A stretch of 64,000 nucleotides of DNA from Marinibaculum pumilum. GTDB taxonomy: Bacteria; Pseudomonadota; Alphaproteobacteria; Ferrovibrionales; Ferrovibrionaceae. Positions within the stretch are counted from its first letter, which is position 1. Each line of letters begins with the position of its first letter. Under the pieces are notes generated by a model, which saw only the letters and a list, made by a program, of their open reading frames with translations, was not told where the DNA came from and searched no databases. The position numbers and the translations under genes were made by a program. Location of the stretch: NCBI RefSeq assembly GCF_042646425.1, contig NZ_JBHRTR010000054.1, positions 434,001-498,000 of the forward strand, given 5' to 3'. Positions 10,273 to 19,363 of the stretch are shown here, piece by piece.

Positions 10273-11105
10273 GCCCGAAGGCGCGGATGAACCGCCTCTT
10301 CACCCATGGCCGCTGCCTGGACGTGGCGATCGACCATGGCGTCTGCAACGAGCCCGGCTTCATGGCGGGCCTGGAGGACATGGCCGGGGTCGTCGACCAG
10401 CTGGTGGCCGCCGCGCCCGACGCGATCCAGATGAACTACGGCCAGGCCGACCTGCTGCAGTCCCGGCCGGAGAAGGGCAAGCCCGCGCTGGTGATGCGCA
10501 TCGACATGGGCAATCCCTACAACGACCGCCGCCACCGGGTGATGTGGGCGGAACTGCAGAACCGCGACGAGCCGATCATCGGCGCGCTGGAAATGGATGC
10601 CGCCTGCGTGGTGGTGAACCTGTTCATGCTGCCCGACGAACCGGACCTGTTCCGGCAATGCGTCGCCAATATCGCCGCCACCCGCGCCGCCTGTTCCCGC
10701 TACGGCATGCCGCTGATGATCGAACCGCTGGTGATGCTGCCCAACGAGGTGCGCGGCGGCTACCAGGTCGACGGCGACACCGCGAAGATCGTCACCCTGG
10801 TGCGCCTGGCCGCGGAGATGGGCGCCGACATCATCAAGGCCGACCCGACTGAAGACCCGGAGGAATTCCACCGGGTGGTGGAGGCCGCCCGGGTGCCGGT
10901 CCTGGTCCGCGGCGGCGGAAAGGAGGATCTGCGCGCCGTGCTGGCCAAGTCGGCGGCGCTGCTGGCGCAGGGCGCGCGGGGCCTGGTCTATGGCCGCAAC
11001 GTCTACCAGCATGACGATCCGAAGCGGGTCGTGGCGGCGCTGATGGCGATGATCCACCGCGGCGCCTCCGGCGAAGAAGCCTGGGAGATCTACCAGGGTG
11101 GCTGA
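10263..11105 (+). CDS. Class I aldolase of the FbaB/DeoC/LsrF group
   Basis: This 280-residue TIM-barrel aldolase or thiolase belongs to COG1830. The Schiff-base lysine is probably Lys192 in GADIIKADPTED. The first strand has the conserved AIDHG (Asp24), and the phosphate site is formed by VLVRGGGKED and LVYGRNVYQHDDP. Relatives include archaeal-type fructose-bisphosphate aldolase and LsrF, which acts on phosphorylated autoinducer-2 breakdown products. It starts ten bases inside the dehydrogenase gene, with GGGAGA upstream, and overlaps the kinase start, so translation is tightly coupled. The position suggests cleavage of a phosphorylated ketose or diketone made by the kinase and dehydrogenase. 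The family call is strong and the substrate is open. Confidence 0.85.
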   Translation: MRISPKARMNRLFTHGRCLDVAIDHGVCNEPGFMAGLEDMAGVVDQLVAAAPDAIQMNYGQADLLQSRPEKGKPALVMRIDMGNPYNDRRHRVMWAELQNRDEPIIGALEMDAACVVVNLFMLPDEPDLFRQCVANIAATRAACSRYGMPLMIEPLVMLPNEVRGGYQVDGDTAKIVTLVRLAAEMGADIIKADPTEDPEEFHRVVEAARVPVLVRGGGKEDLRAVLAKSAALLAQGARGLVYGRNVYQHDDPKRVVAALMAMIHRGASGEEAWEIYQGG

Positions 11106-12615
11106 CGGCGACCTCCTGCTCGGCCTCGACGCCGGCAACACCGTCATCAAGGCGGTGCTGTTCGACCGCGACGGCAACCAGCTGGCCGCCAGCCGCCGCG
11201 ACGGCAGCGCGCATTCGCCCGCCCCGGGCCATGTCGAGCGCGACGCGGGCGAACTCTGGGCGAATGCCGCCGCCGTGATCCGCGAGGTGCTGGAGGGGAG
11301 CGGCGCTGCGCCCGGCGCCGTCGCCGCGATCGGCTGTGCCGGCCACGGCAACGGCCTCTACCTGCTGGACCGGGCCGGCGAACCGCTGCCGGCCATCACC
11401 TCGCTCGACATGCGCGCCGCCGGGCTGGCGGCGGAGCTGGCCGCCGACGGCAATGGCGGGCGGCTGAAAGAGATCTGCCGCCAGGCACCCTGGCCGTCGC
11501 AGACCCCGACCCTGCTCGCCTGGCTGCGCCGCCACGCGCCGGAGCTCTACGGCCGCGCCGCCACCGCCTTTCTCTGCAAGGACTTCGTGACCTTCCGCCT
11601 GACCGGGCGGCGGGTCTCCGACATATCCGACATGAGCGGCGCCGGCTTCCTGCGGCTGCCGGAGGGCCGCTATGACGCCGAGCTGATGGCCGGCTACGGC
11701 CTTGCCGACGCCCTGCCCCTGCTGCCCGACCTGGTCGGCCCGGCGGAGATCGCCGGCACCGTCACCGCCGAGGCGGCGGCGGCCACCGGCCTCGCCGCCG
11801 GCACGCCGGTGGTCGGCGGGCTGTTCGACGTGGTGGCCAGCGCGCTGGGCTCCGGCATCGCCGCGCCGGGTGAGGCGTCGATCATCGCCGGCACCTGGAG
11901 CATCAACCAGGTCATCACCGACAGCCTGCCCGCCGACCCGCTTCTGTTCATGGTCTCCGCCTTCGCCCCCGACCGCTTCATGGCGATCGAGTCCAGCGCC
12001 ACCTCCGCCGCCAACCTGGAATGGTATGTCCGCGAGCTGGTGGAGCGCGGGGCGCATCATCCGGACCCCTTCGCCGCCTGCGGCCGCCTGGTGGAAGCGG
12101 TCGCGCCGGCACCGGACGATCCCTATTTCCACCCCTTCCTCTACGGCTCGGGACAGGGGGCCTTCATGCGCGCCGGCTTCTACGGGCTCGCGGGCTGGCA
12201 TGGCGAAGGGCATCTGCTGCGCGCCCTGTTCGAAGGCGTCGCCTTCGAGCATCGCCGGCATGTCGAGGTGCTGCGGCAGGCGGGCATCGCCTTCGACACC
12301 GCCGCGCTGTCGGGCGGCGGCGCCCGCAGCACCGTCTGGCCGCAGATGTTCGCCGACGTGCTGGGCATCCCGATCACGACCGGGGCGCGTCCGGAAACCG
12401 GCGCCCTGGGGGCCGCGATCGCCGCCGGCACCGGCGCCGGCCTGTTCCCGGACCTCGCCGCCGGGGCGCAGGCCATGGCCGGCCCCCGCACAGCATTCGC
12501 CCCCGATCCGGCGATGGCCGTCCATTACGGCGACCGCTACCAGACCTTCGCGATGCTCACCGAGGCGATGCGGCCCCTCTGGCAGCGGATGGAGGCCGCG
12601 CGACAGACCGCGTGA
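11098..12615 (+). CDS. FGGY-family carbohydrate kinase
   Basis: This 505-residue kinase of the FGGY/ASKHA fold has the N-terminal phosphate loop LLGLDAGNTVIKAVLFD, the adenosine-binding stretch ALSGGGARSTVWPQMFADV and the C-terminal ETGALGAAIAAGTG. EryA, LsrK, xylulokinase and glycerol kinase share this layout. The GTG start at 11098 lies inside the aldolase gene (eight-base overlap) and has GGGAGA about nine bases upstream. It likely phosphorylates the imported substrate, giving the dehydrogenase and aldolase their phosphorylated substrates. It is the last gene of the cassette; only 18 bases separate it from the convergent monooxygenase, with no obvious terminator between them. Confidence 0.92.
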   Translation: MADGDLLLGLDAGNTVIKAVLFDRDGNQLAASRRDGSAHSPAPGHVERDAGELWANAAAVIREVLEGSGAAPGAVAAIGCAGHGNGLYLLDRAGEPLPAITSLDMRAAGLAAELAADGNGGRLKEICRQAPWPSQTPTLLAWLRRHAPELYGRAATAFLCKDFVTFRLTGRRVSDISDMSGAGFLRLPEGRYDAELMAGYGLADALPLLPDLVGPAEIAGTVTAEAAAATGLAAGTPVVGGLFDVVASALGSGIAAPGEASIIAGTWSINQVITDSLPADPLLFMVSAFAPDRFMAIESSATSAANLEWYVRELVERGAHHPDPFAACGRLVEAVAPAPDDPYFHPFLYGSGQGAFMRAGFYGLAGWHGEGHLLRALFEGVAFEHRRHVEVLRQAGIAFDTAALSGGGARSTVWPQMFADVLGIPITTGARPETGALGAAIAAGTGAGLFPDLAAGAQAMAGPRTAFAPDPAMAVHYGDRYQTFAMLTEAMRPLWQRMEAARQTA

Positions 12616-12633
12616 CCGGCGCCGCTTGCCCCC

Positions 12634-13626
12634 TCACAGGATCCGCGGCAGCACTTTCTCTGTCAGAAGGCCGAAGCTCTCCTGGCTCAGCGGCGCACAG
12701 AGCAGATAGCTGAGCGGCACGGTTTCCTTCAGTTCCAGGATCCGGTCCACCACCCGGTCCGGCGAGCCGTGCAGGATCACCTGCTCCACATAGCGGTCGG
12801 TCGGATCCTTGCCGCCAAGGTCGCGCTTCTGCAGCTCGACGGTGTTGTGCCCCGGGCCGGCATAGGAATCGGTCAGCCAGGCGGCACCGCGACGGGCGAC
12901 CGCCTCCGCCTTGTCGTCGTCCTCCGCCAGTGCGATCAGCCGCGCCATCGGGATCTCCCGGCCGGCAATGTCGTGGCCCGATGCCGCCAGCCGCTCGCCG
13001 TAGAAGCGGCGTTTCGCCGCCAGCTCGTCGAAGGTGGCATGCGGGTCCATCAGGATGGTGAAGCCCTGCCCCGCCGCCCAGTCGATGGCGGGCTCCGACG
13101 TCGCCGCCATCCAGACCGGCGGATGCGGCGCCTGCAGCGGCTTCGGCAGCACTTCCACACCGTCGCAGGAGAAGAAGGCGCCGGCATAGCTCAACCGCTC
13201 CTCCGTCCAGGCCCGCAGCACCACGTCCACCGCCTCGCGGAAGCGGGCCGCGCTCTCTGCCGCCGGCACGCCGAAGGCCTCGAACTCGCCGCGGGAGAAG
13301 CCGCGGCCGGCGCCCCAGTTCACCCGCCCGCCGGAGATCTGGTCCAGCAGCGCCACCTCCTCCGCCAGCCGCAGCGGGTGGTAGAAGGCCGCCAGCGAGA
13401 CGGCCGTGCCGATCCGCAGGCGGCTGGTACGGGCTGCCGCCAGGGTGCCCATCATATGCACCGATGGGCAGACGCTGTAGCCGGAGAAATGATGCTCCGC
13501 CAGCCAGACCGCGTCATAGCCGGAGCGGTCCATCACCTCGATCCGCTCCAGCGCGCGGCCATAGACCTCGGCCAGCGGCACCCGCCGGTCCGGCCAGCTG
13601 TAGAACTGCAGCACGCCGACTTTCAT
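12634..13626 (-). CDS. Luciferase-like (LLM class) flavin-dependent oxidoreductase
   Basis: This 330-residue protein has the bacterial luciferase TIM-barrel fold. Visible family segments are WLAEHHFSGYSVCPSVHMMG, SRLRIGTAVSLAAFYHPLRLAEEVALLDQ (residues about 65-100) and GRVNWGAGRGFSRGEFEAFG. These F420/FMN-dependent oxidoreductases oxidise varied substrates with reduced flavin. The start at 13626 has GGGGAGG nine bases upstream; an ATG three codons earlier sits directly on that site and is less likely. It starts five bases after the toxin gene's stop, so it may be co-transcribed with the toxin-antitoxin pair. A degraded, same-orientation copy of this gene lies at 2242-2548 on the other side of the sugar cassette. 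Confidence 0.9.
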   Translation of the reverse strand: MKVGVLQFYSWPDRRVPLAEVYGRALERIEVMDRSGYDAVWLAEHHFSGYSVCPSVHMMGTLAAARTSRLRIGTAVSLAAFYHPLRLAEEVALLDQISGGRVNWGAGRGFSRGEFEAFGVPAAESAARFREAVDVVLRAWTEERLSYAGAFFSCDGVEVLPKPLQAPHPPVWMAATSEPAIDWAAGQGFTILMDPHATFDELAAKRRFYGERLAASGHDIAGREIPMARLIALAEDDDKAEAVARRGAAWLTDSYAGPGHNTVELQKRDLGGKDPTDRYVEQVILHGSPDRVVDRILELKETVPLSYLLCAPLSQESFGLLTEKVLPRIL

Positions 13627-13631
13627 GCGGC

Positions 13632-13985
13632 TCATCCTCCCCGATCATTGCTCTTTCTTCTGATCCCGTGCCCCTGCGCGGGAAGGCCGGACCGGACCGG
13701 ACCGGGCGGCACATTACGGCCGGCGTAGTAGATGCCGGCAATGTAGATGGCACCGTCCGTCACCGCATAGGCGATGCTGACCCGCCGGCGAAAGCCGATG
13801 ATCCAAAGCCCAGGAACGATATCCTGGCGGCTCACGCCGCGCATTGGGAAGGTCGCCAGGCCCGGGCAATGAGAAATGAGATCACCGACAAAGCGGTCGG
13901 CGCGACTCCCGAAGCCGTTCTCGGCGATATAGCGGTGAAGGCTTTCCAGGTGCCGCTCCGCAAGCGGTGTGAAGAAGACCTCCAC
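13632..13985 (-). CDS. RelE/ParE-family toxin
   Basis: This 117-residue protein has the compact RelE/ParE fold pattern. VFFTPLAERHLESLHRYIAE forms the N-terminal helices. The C-terminal strand motif is RRVSIAYAVTDGAIYIAGIY followed by YAGRN. ParE toxins poison DNA gyrase, while RelE relatives cleave mRNA; the ParE-like R..IAY......I.I..I..GR.N ending favours ParE. It follows the antitoxin by eight bases on the same strand. The last 25 or so residues (PPGPVRSGLPAQGHGIRRKS and on) are a proline- and basic-rich extension beyond the usual end. They could be an added tail, or evidence that an original stop was lost. Confidence 0.75.
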   Translation of the reverse strand: MEVFFTPLAERHLESLHRYIAENGFGSRADRFVGDLISHCPGLATFPMRGVSRQDIVPGLWIIGFRRRVSIAYAVTDGAIYIAGIYYAGRNVPPGPVRSGLPAQGHGIRRKSNDRGG

Positions 13986-13993
13986 CGCCCGCT

Positions 13994-14284
13994 TCAGCTG
14001 TCGCGGCCCCTGATCCGGTCCAGGACGGCATCCGCGGGGATGCCGGTCGACGGATCGGCCAGGAAATGCGCCAGGTCGGCGGCCACCTCGTCCCGCAACC
14101 AGCGCTCGAATGCAGCATCGCCATGTGCCGGTGCATCGTCGTGCTGGCGCGCCCAGAGCCCCACCAGCTCCGCTTCGCTCGGGCCTGTGATGTCGCTCTG
14201 ACGGGCCAGAAGCTCTGCCGTTTCGTCAGACACCTGGATCGTTTTCGTCGTCCGCTCCCATCCGCTTCCGCGACCGGGTTGCAT
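13994..14284 (-). CDS. ParD-like antitoxin
   Basis: This 96-residue protein has an N-terminal ribbon-helix-helix-like stretch TKTIQVSDETAELLARQSD, then a charged linker. It ends in DPSTGIPADAVLDRIRGRDS, which resembles ParD/addiction-module antitoxin tails that wrap the toxin (...G.P...V..R...R). It lies just upstream of the ParE-like gene on the same strand, the standard antitoxin-first order, and the pair would be autorepressed. The ATG at 14284 has no good Shine-Dalgarno and the protein could start later. The identification rests largely on context and the C-terminal pattern. Confidence 0.65.
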   Translation of the reverse strand: MQPGRGSGWERTTKTIQVSDETAELLARQSDITGPSEAELVGLWARQHDDAPAHGDAAFERWLRDEVAADLAHFLADPSTGIPADAVLDRIRGRDS

Positions 14285-14342
14285 GCAGCCGACAGTGCCG
14301 CAGTCGCGCGAGGTGTCAACGCATCTGCCCGCCTGGCCGCCC

Positions 14343-15491
14343 TCAGAACCCCCGCGAGATGATCTCCTTCATGATCTCGTTGGAGCCGCCATAGATGCGG
14401 TCGACCCGGCTGTCGGCGTACATGCGGGAGATCGGGTATTCCAGCATGTAGCCATAGCCGCCATGCAGCTGCAGGCATTCGTCCAGGACCCTGGACTGCT
14501 GGTCGGTCACCCACCACTTCGCCATCGCGGCGGTGCGGCCGTCCAGTTCGCCGGCCAGCAGCTTCACCATGCAATCGTCCACGAAGGTGCGCGCGACCTT
14601 GGCGATCGAGGCGCATTCGGCCAGCTTGAAGCGGGTGTTCTGGAACTCGATGATCGCCTTGCCGAAGGCCTTGCGGTCGCGGACATAGTCCAGGGTCAGG
14701 TCCACCGCATGCTGCATCTGGGTGGCGGCCCGCAGGGCGATGATCAGCCGCTCCCAGGGCAGCTGGTTCATCAGCTGGACGAATCCCTTGCCCTCCTCCA
14801 GGCCCAGCAGGCTGGTCTGCGGCACCCGCACGTCGTCGAAGAACAGCTCGGACGTGTCGGCCGCCTTCTGCCCCAGCTTCGCCAGGTTGCGGCCGCGGCG
14901 GAAGCCCTCCACCTCGTTGGTGTCGACCAGGATCAGCGAGGTGCCCTTTGCGCCCAGGCTGGGGTCGGTCTTGCAGACCGCCACCACCAGGTCGGCGGTC
15001 TGGCCGTTGGAGATGAAGGTCTTCTGGCCGTTGATGACGTAGTGGTTGCCGTCCTTGCGCGCCGTCGTCTTGATGTTCTGCAGGTCGGAGCCGGCGCCCG
15101 GTTCCGACATCGCGATGGCGGCCACCGCATCGCCGGAAGCCATGCGCGGCAGCCAGTGCTTCTTCTGCTCCTCGGTGCCGAAGGCCAGGATGTAGTGGGC
15201 GACGATGCCGGAATGCACGGAATTGCCGAAGCCGACCACGCCGGCCAGGGCCTGCTGCTGGATGATCACCGCCTCGTGGGCGAAGCCGCCGCCGCCGCCG
15301 CCATAGGCCTCCGGGATCGAGGCGCAGAGCAGGCCCGCGGCGCCGGCCTTCCGCCAGGCGTCGCGGTCGACCATGCCCTGTTCGATCCAGCGCTCCATCT
15401 GCGGCGCGAACTCGCGGCTGAAGAACCTGGCTGCGCTGTCCTGCAGGAGCCGCAGCTCCTCGTTCATCCACGGCGCCTCTTCGCTGGCCAT
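14343..15491 (-). CDS. Acyl-CoA dehydrogenase
   Basis: This 382-residue FAD enzyme has all parts of the family: helical N-terminal domain (ELRLLQDSAARFFSREFAP), middle domain with AIAMSEPGAGSDLQNIKTTA and INGQKTFISNG, and a C-terminal domain with the flavin-binding QLHGGYGYMLEYPISRMYAD and ending SNEIMKEIISRGF. The catalytic base is probably the glutamate in the last region, with the usual R..I.GG.NEIM pattern. The start chosen is 15491, where GGGGAGG lies ten bases upstream; the frame extends 38 codons further but without support. It catalyses alpha-beta dehydrogenation of an acyl-CoA, with electrons to ETF. It is divergent from the unknown membrane protein at 15587. Confidence 0.95.
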   Translation of the reverse strand: MASEEAPWMNEELRLLQDSAARFFSREFAPQMERWIEQGMVDRDAWRKAGAAGLLCASIPEAYGGGGGGFAHEAVIIQQQALAGVVGFGNSVHSGIVAHYILAFGTEEQKKHWLPRMASGDAVAAIAMSEPGAGSDLQNIKTTARKDGNHYVINGQKTFISNGQTADLVVAVCKTDPSLGAKGTSLILVDTNEVEGFRRGRNLAKLGQKAADTSELFFDDVRVPQTSLLGLEEGKGFVQLMNQLPWERLIIALRAATQMQHAVDLTLDYVRDRKAFGKAIIEFQNTRFKLAECASIAKVARTFVDDCMVKLLAGELDGRTAAMAKWWVTDQQSRVLDECLQLHGGYGYMLEYPISRMYADSRVDRIYGGSNEIMKEIISRGF

Positions 15492-15586
15492 TCCCTGATA
15501 TCCTCCCCGGCACAACCAACCTGTTTCCTTCGCACCCATATGCCGGTGCTTGCCTGTCAGGCGCAAGCATCGCCCAGGACGCGCCC

Positions 15587-16585
15587 ATGACCGCGCCATC
15601 GCCATCGGATACCGACCCCGCCGCCCCGCTGCCGCCCGCGGATCTGGCGCTCGACCTGGCGGCCGCCGCGCTGGAGCGCTACCTGGACGGCTGCGCCGAA
15701 CGGGTTCCCGCCTTCGCCCGGCGGCGGTTGGGCCTGGTCGGCAGCCTGATGCTTCATCGCCATGCCGCAGGCTGGGACGTGGTGAAGGCGCCGATCAACA
15801 TCCTGCTGGGCATCCTGAACCTGGTGTGCGACCTGCTGGGCCGGCTCGCCGCACGCGCCGGCCTGCGCCGCCTCGGCGCCTGGCTGTGCGCCCGCCACTG
15901 GGTCCTGCCGACGGCGGTGATGCAGCGGCTGGACCAGCTGTTGCGGGTCGAACTGCTGCGCTGGCCGCTGCACGAGGACGGCCGGCCGACCGGCAGCGAC
16001 GGCCTGACCGAGGCATTGCTGGCCGACCCCCGCCTGGCCGGCGGCAATCGCAGCCTGCCGGCACCGCAGCCCCATGTGGAGCCCGAGGCCGCGGCGCGCG
16101 TGAACCGGCTGATCGCCCACTACCTGGCCGACCGGACCGCCGTGGCGGAGATCACGGTGGCGCTGATCTCCACCGCCGTCAGCTGGTGGCTGTTCGGCGC
16201 GGCCGCCCCCGGCGCGCTGGGCATGGCCGGCCCGCTGGCCGACGTCCTCGCCCTGCAGGAGGCCGTCCAGGGCTTTCCCCTTGGCAGCGGGGCGGGCCAG
16301 GTCTGGTACGGCCTGTTCGGGGTGGAGACCCCCTGGTGGGTGACAGCGGCCACCGCGGCCTGGCTGACCGCCCTGTTCGCGGTCGCGGCCGCCTTCGCCG
16401 GCATCGTCGCCGACCCGGTGGAGAGCCTGACCGGCGGCCATCGCCGCCGCCTGCGCAAGCTGGTCGCGGCGCATCGCCTGGCCCTGGGCGGGGCGGAGCC
16501 GCGCATGTCCACCCGCGCCCGCTACCTGGCCCGGCTGTTCGACCTTCTGGACCTGGCCCAGGCCGCGGCGCGCGGGATGACCTGA
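15587..16585 (+). CDS. Uncharacterised membrane-associated protein
   Basis: This 332-residue protein has no function I recognise. Sequence features are an acidic, proline-rich N-terminus, a short amphipathic or hydrophobic stretch NILLGILNLVCDLLGRLAAR (residues about 69-88), and two clear hydrophobic segments: AEITVALISTAVSWWLFGAA near residue 190 and WWVTAATAAWLTALFAVAAA near residue 255. It ends with a basic helix rich in R, K and A. This suggests two central transmembrane helices with cytoplasmic ends. It starts 95 bases from the divergent acyl-CoA dehydrogenase. The codon usage is like its neighbours, so it is probably a real gene. Confidence 0.65.
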   Translation: MTAPSPSDTDPAAPLPPADLALDLAAAALERYLDGCAERVPAFARRRLGLVGSLMLHRHAAGWDVVKAPINILLGILNLVCDLLGRLAARAGLRRLGAWLCARHWVLPTAVMQRLDQLLRVELLRWPLHEDGRPTGSDGLTEALLADPRLAGGNRSLPAPQPHVEPEAAARVNRLIAHYLADRTAVAEITVALISTAVSWWLFGAAAPGALGMAGPLADVLALQEAVQGFPLGSGAGQVWYGLFGVETPWWVTAATAAWLTALFAVAAAFAGIVADPVESLTGGHRRRLRKLVAAHRLALGGAEPRMSTRARYLARLFDLLDLAQAAARGMT

Positions 16586-16589
16586 ACGG

Positions 16590-16634
16590 GCGGCCCCGGA
16601 CCGATGCGCCCCGGACTGTTGCGCCCCGGACTGT
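16590..16634 (+). repeat. Short 15-bp tandem repeat
   Basis: TGCGCCCCGGACTGT occurs twice, back to back, at 16605-16619 and 16620-16634, after a weaker copy GCGGCCCCGGACCGA at 16590-16604. It lies just after the unknown membrane protein gene and before the CoA-transferase gene. It looks like slippage expansion; no function is visible. Confidence 0.7.
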
Positions 16635-16796
16635 TGCGGATGTCTTACGACCACGACCGCACCCGCACATCCGCGCGACAGAATCGCAGTGCCGAAAGGT
16701 CGGATGCGGCGACCGCCCTTTCTTCGGGCGCAAGGACGGGGGATAGTTGCGGCCAGAGGCACAAAGCCCGCCATCAAGCTGTTCCCGGACCCAGAC

Positions 16797-19343
16797 ATGA
16801 GCGAAACCGCAGGGCCGCCCGCCGGCTCCCCCTCCCCCGCGCCGGGCAAGGCCGACCGGTCCGGCTTCCTGGCGCCTTACCGGGTCCTGGACCTTACCGA
16901 CCATCGCGGCCTGCTCGCCGGGCGCATCCTCGCCCAGCTGGGCGCCGACGTGGTGCAGGTGGAGCCGCCCGGCGGCTCCGACGCGCGGCGGATCGGCCCC
17001 TTCGACACGGACGGCCGCTCGATGCACTGGGAGGCCTTCGCCGCCGGCAAGCGCGGCATCGTCCTCGACCCGCAGGATCGCCAGGGCCTGCTTGCCCTGG
17101 TGGCTGCGGCGGACTTCATCGTCGAATCCCGCGCTCCCGGCGAACCGGCGCGGCTGACGCCGGAGGAGATTGCGGCGGCCAATCCCTGGGCGATCCACGT
17201 CATGGTCACCCCGTTCGGCCTCACCGGGCCGAAGGCCGGCTGGGCGGCGACCGACCTGACCCTCTGGGCGGCGGGCGGACCGCTGCTGCCGACCTCGCTG
17301 GGCGACCGCGCGCCGATGCGGATCTCCGTGCCCCAGGCCTGGCACCACGCCGCGGCCGATGCCGCCGGCGGCGCGCTGGTCGCCCATGCCGCCCGGCTGC
17401 GCACGGGCCGCGGCCAGCAGGTCGCCGTCTCGGTGCAGCGCTCGACCACCCAATGCACCCTGTCGGCCAGCCTGGCGCCGGCGATCGGCCATGCCGATTT
17501 CTCGATCCGCCCCAACTACACCGCCGGCCGCAAGCGCAGCGTCGATCTGAGCGGCAGCGGCGCGCGGACCCAGCGCTCGAAATGGCCGTCGAAGGACGGG
17601 CTGCTGGAACTGCACCTGGCGATCGGGCCGGCCGCGGGGCGCTTCACCAACAACTTCTTCGCCCTGATGCGCGAGCGCGGCGCGCTCTCGGACCGGTTCG
17701 CCGACTGGGACTGGATGACGATCCAGCACCGGATGATGGCCGACGAGGTGACGCAGGCGGATCTGGAGGCAGTGCGTGCCGAGGTGGCGACCTTCCTGCT
17801 GGGCATCGGCCATGACGAGGCGGTGGAGCTGGCGATCGCGCGCCGCCTGCTGCTGGCGCCGGCGGCCACCGTGGCCGACCTGGCGGAAAGCCGGCATCTC
17901 GCCGCCCGCGACTTCTTCCGCAGCACGATCGCCGCCGACGGCCATCGGGTCACCCTGCCCGGCCCTTTCGCGCGGACCGCGGCGGACGCCTTCGCCCCGC
18001 TGCGGGCGGCCCCGGCGCCCGACGAGCATGGCGACGCGGTGCGCGCCGACTGGCTTGCCGCTGCCGCGCCGGAAAGGTCCGGGCGCGCGGCCGACGGGCC
18101 GGCCGCCCCCGCCGTGGCGGTGCCGGACAGCCGCCCGCTGGCGGGCCTGAAGGTGCTCGACCTGGCCTGGGTGGTCGCGGGGCCGATGATCGGCCGCAAC
18201 CTGGCCGATGCCGGCGCCACGGTGGTGCGGGTGGAATCCGCCGGCCGGGTGGAGACCGCGCGCAACATGGGCCCCTTTCCCGACGGCGAATTCAACCCGG
18301 CCCGCTCCGCCCTGTTCGAGAACTGCAACGCCGGCAAGCTGGGCCTGTCGCTGAACCTCGGCCAGCCGGAGGCGCAGGCGGTGGTGCGCGACATGGCGGC
18401 CTGGGCCGACATCGCTGTGGAATCCTTCGCCCCCGGCCAGATGGCCCGCTGGGGCATCGGCTATGACAGCCTGAGCGCGCGCAACCCCGCGCTGATCATG
18501 CTGTCGACCTCGCTGATGGGGCAGACCGGGCCGTGGAACAGGCTGGCCGGCTTCGGCAATATCGGCGCGGCGATGGCGGGCTACCAGTACCTGGTCGGGC
18601 CGGAGGACGACCTGCCGATCGGCCCCTACGGCCCCTATACCGACTATGTCGCGCCGCGCTACGGCCTGGCGCTGCTGCTGGCGGCGCTGGACGCGCGGCG
18701 GCGGACCGGGGCGGGCTGCCACCTGGACCTGTCGCAGTCGGAGGCCGGGATGCAGTTCCTGGCCGCCGCCTTCGCCGATCATGCCGCGACCGGCCGCATC
18801 GCCCGCGCCACCGCCAACCGCGACGCCCATATGGCGCCGCACGGCGTCTTTCCCTGCCTGCCCGCCGCCGACGGCAGCCCGCGCTGGATCGCGCTGGCCG
18901 CCCGCGACGATGCCGACTGGCGCGCCCTGGCCGGCCTGCTGGACGACGGTGCCGCCGAGGATCCGGCACTCGCCACCCTGGAAGGACGCAAGGCGCGGGA
19001 GACGGCGCTGGAGGCACGGATCGCCGCCTGGACCGCCGGACAGGCGGCGGAGGCGCTGCAGGACCGGCTGCAGGCCGCCGGCGTGCCGGCGCATCTCGCT
19101 GCCGCGTCGGAGGATCTGTGGACGGACCCGCAGCTTGCGCATCTGGGGCATTGGGTGGCGCAGGATCACCCGCTCGGCCCGATGACGGTGGAGGCCTGCC
19201 GCTTCGCGCTGTCGGAAACGCCGGCCGCGCCGGCCCGGCATGCCCCCACCGTCGGCGGCGACAACGAGACGGTGCTGCGCGACTTCCTGGGCTACGATCC
19301 GGACCGCATCGCGGCACTGGCCGCCGCAGGCGCCCTGACCTGA
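16797..19343 (+). CDS. Tandem-domain CaiB/BaiF (class III) CoA-transferase
   Basis: At 848 residues this is about twice the normal class III CoA-transferase length and carries two full copies of the fold in one chain. The first copy starts near residue 20 (YRVLDLTDHRGLLAGRILAQ) and the second near residue 442 (LAGLKVLDLAWVVAGPMIGR). Both have the typical LGADVV.VE / AGATVVRVE nucleotide-binding edge. The second keeps an aspartate in PYTDYVAPRYG where the family nucleophile sits; the first has a candidate in AADAAGG. The start is set at the ATG at 16797, since the earlier frame does not look coding. These enzymes move CoA between carboxylic acids. The two halves may make an internal pseudo-dimer of the interlocked ring dimer known for the family. 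Confidence 0.88.
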   Translation: MSETAGPPAGSPSPAPGKADRSGFLAPYRVLDLTDHRGLLAGRILAQLGADVVQVEPPGGSDARRIGPFDTDGRSMHWEAFAAGKRGIVLDPQDRQGLLALVAAADFIVESRAPGEPARLTPEEIAAANPWAIHVMVTPFGLTGPKAGWAATDLTLWAAGGPLLPTSLGDRAPMRISVPQAWHHAAADAAGGALVAHAARLRTGRGQQVAVSVQRSTTQCTLSASLAPAIGHADFSIRPNYTAGRKRSVDLSGSGARTQRSKWPSKDGLLELHLAIGPAAGRFTNNFFALMRERGALSDRFADWDWMTIQHRMMADEVTQADLEAVRAEVATFLLGIGHDEAVELAIARRLLLAPAATVADLAESRHLAARDFFRSTIAADGHRVTLPGPFARTAADAFAPLRAAPAPDEHGDAVRADWLAAAAPERSGRAADGPAAPAVAVPDSRPLAGLKVLDLAWVVAGPMIGRNLADAGATVVRVESAGRVETARNMGPFPDGEFNPARSALFENCNAGKLGLSLNLGQPEAQAVVRDMAAWADIAVESFAPGQMARWGIGYDSLSARNPALIMLSTSLMGQTGPWNRLAGFGNIGAAMAGYQYLVGPEDDLPIGPYGPYTDYVAPRYGLALLLAALDARRRTGAGCHLDLSQSEAGMQFLAAAFADHAATGRIARATANRDAHMAPHGVFPCLPAADGSPRWIALAARDDADWRALAGLLDDGAAEDPALATLEGRKARETALEARIAAWTAGQAAEALQDRLQAAGVPAHLAAASEDLWTDPQLAHLGHWVAQDHPLGPMTVEACRFALSETPAAPARHAPTVGGDNETVLRDFLGYDPDRIAALAAAGALT

Positions 19344-19363
19344 GCCGCGGCGATGGCGGCGGC

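Noticed and set aside
10263..12615. Calling the cassette a true lsr autoinducer-2 system
   Set aside because: There is only one permease and an extra GlpD-like dehydrogenase and aldo/keto reductase, and no LsrG-like gene. The match is partial, so no AI-2 function is claimed.
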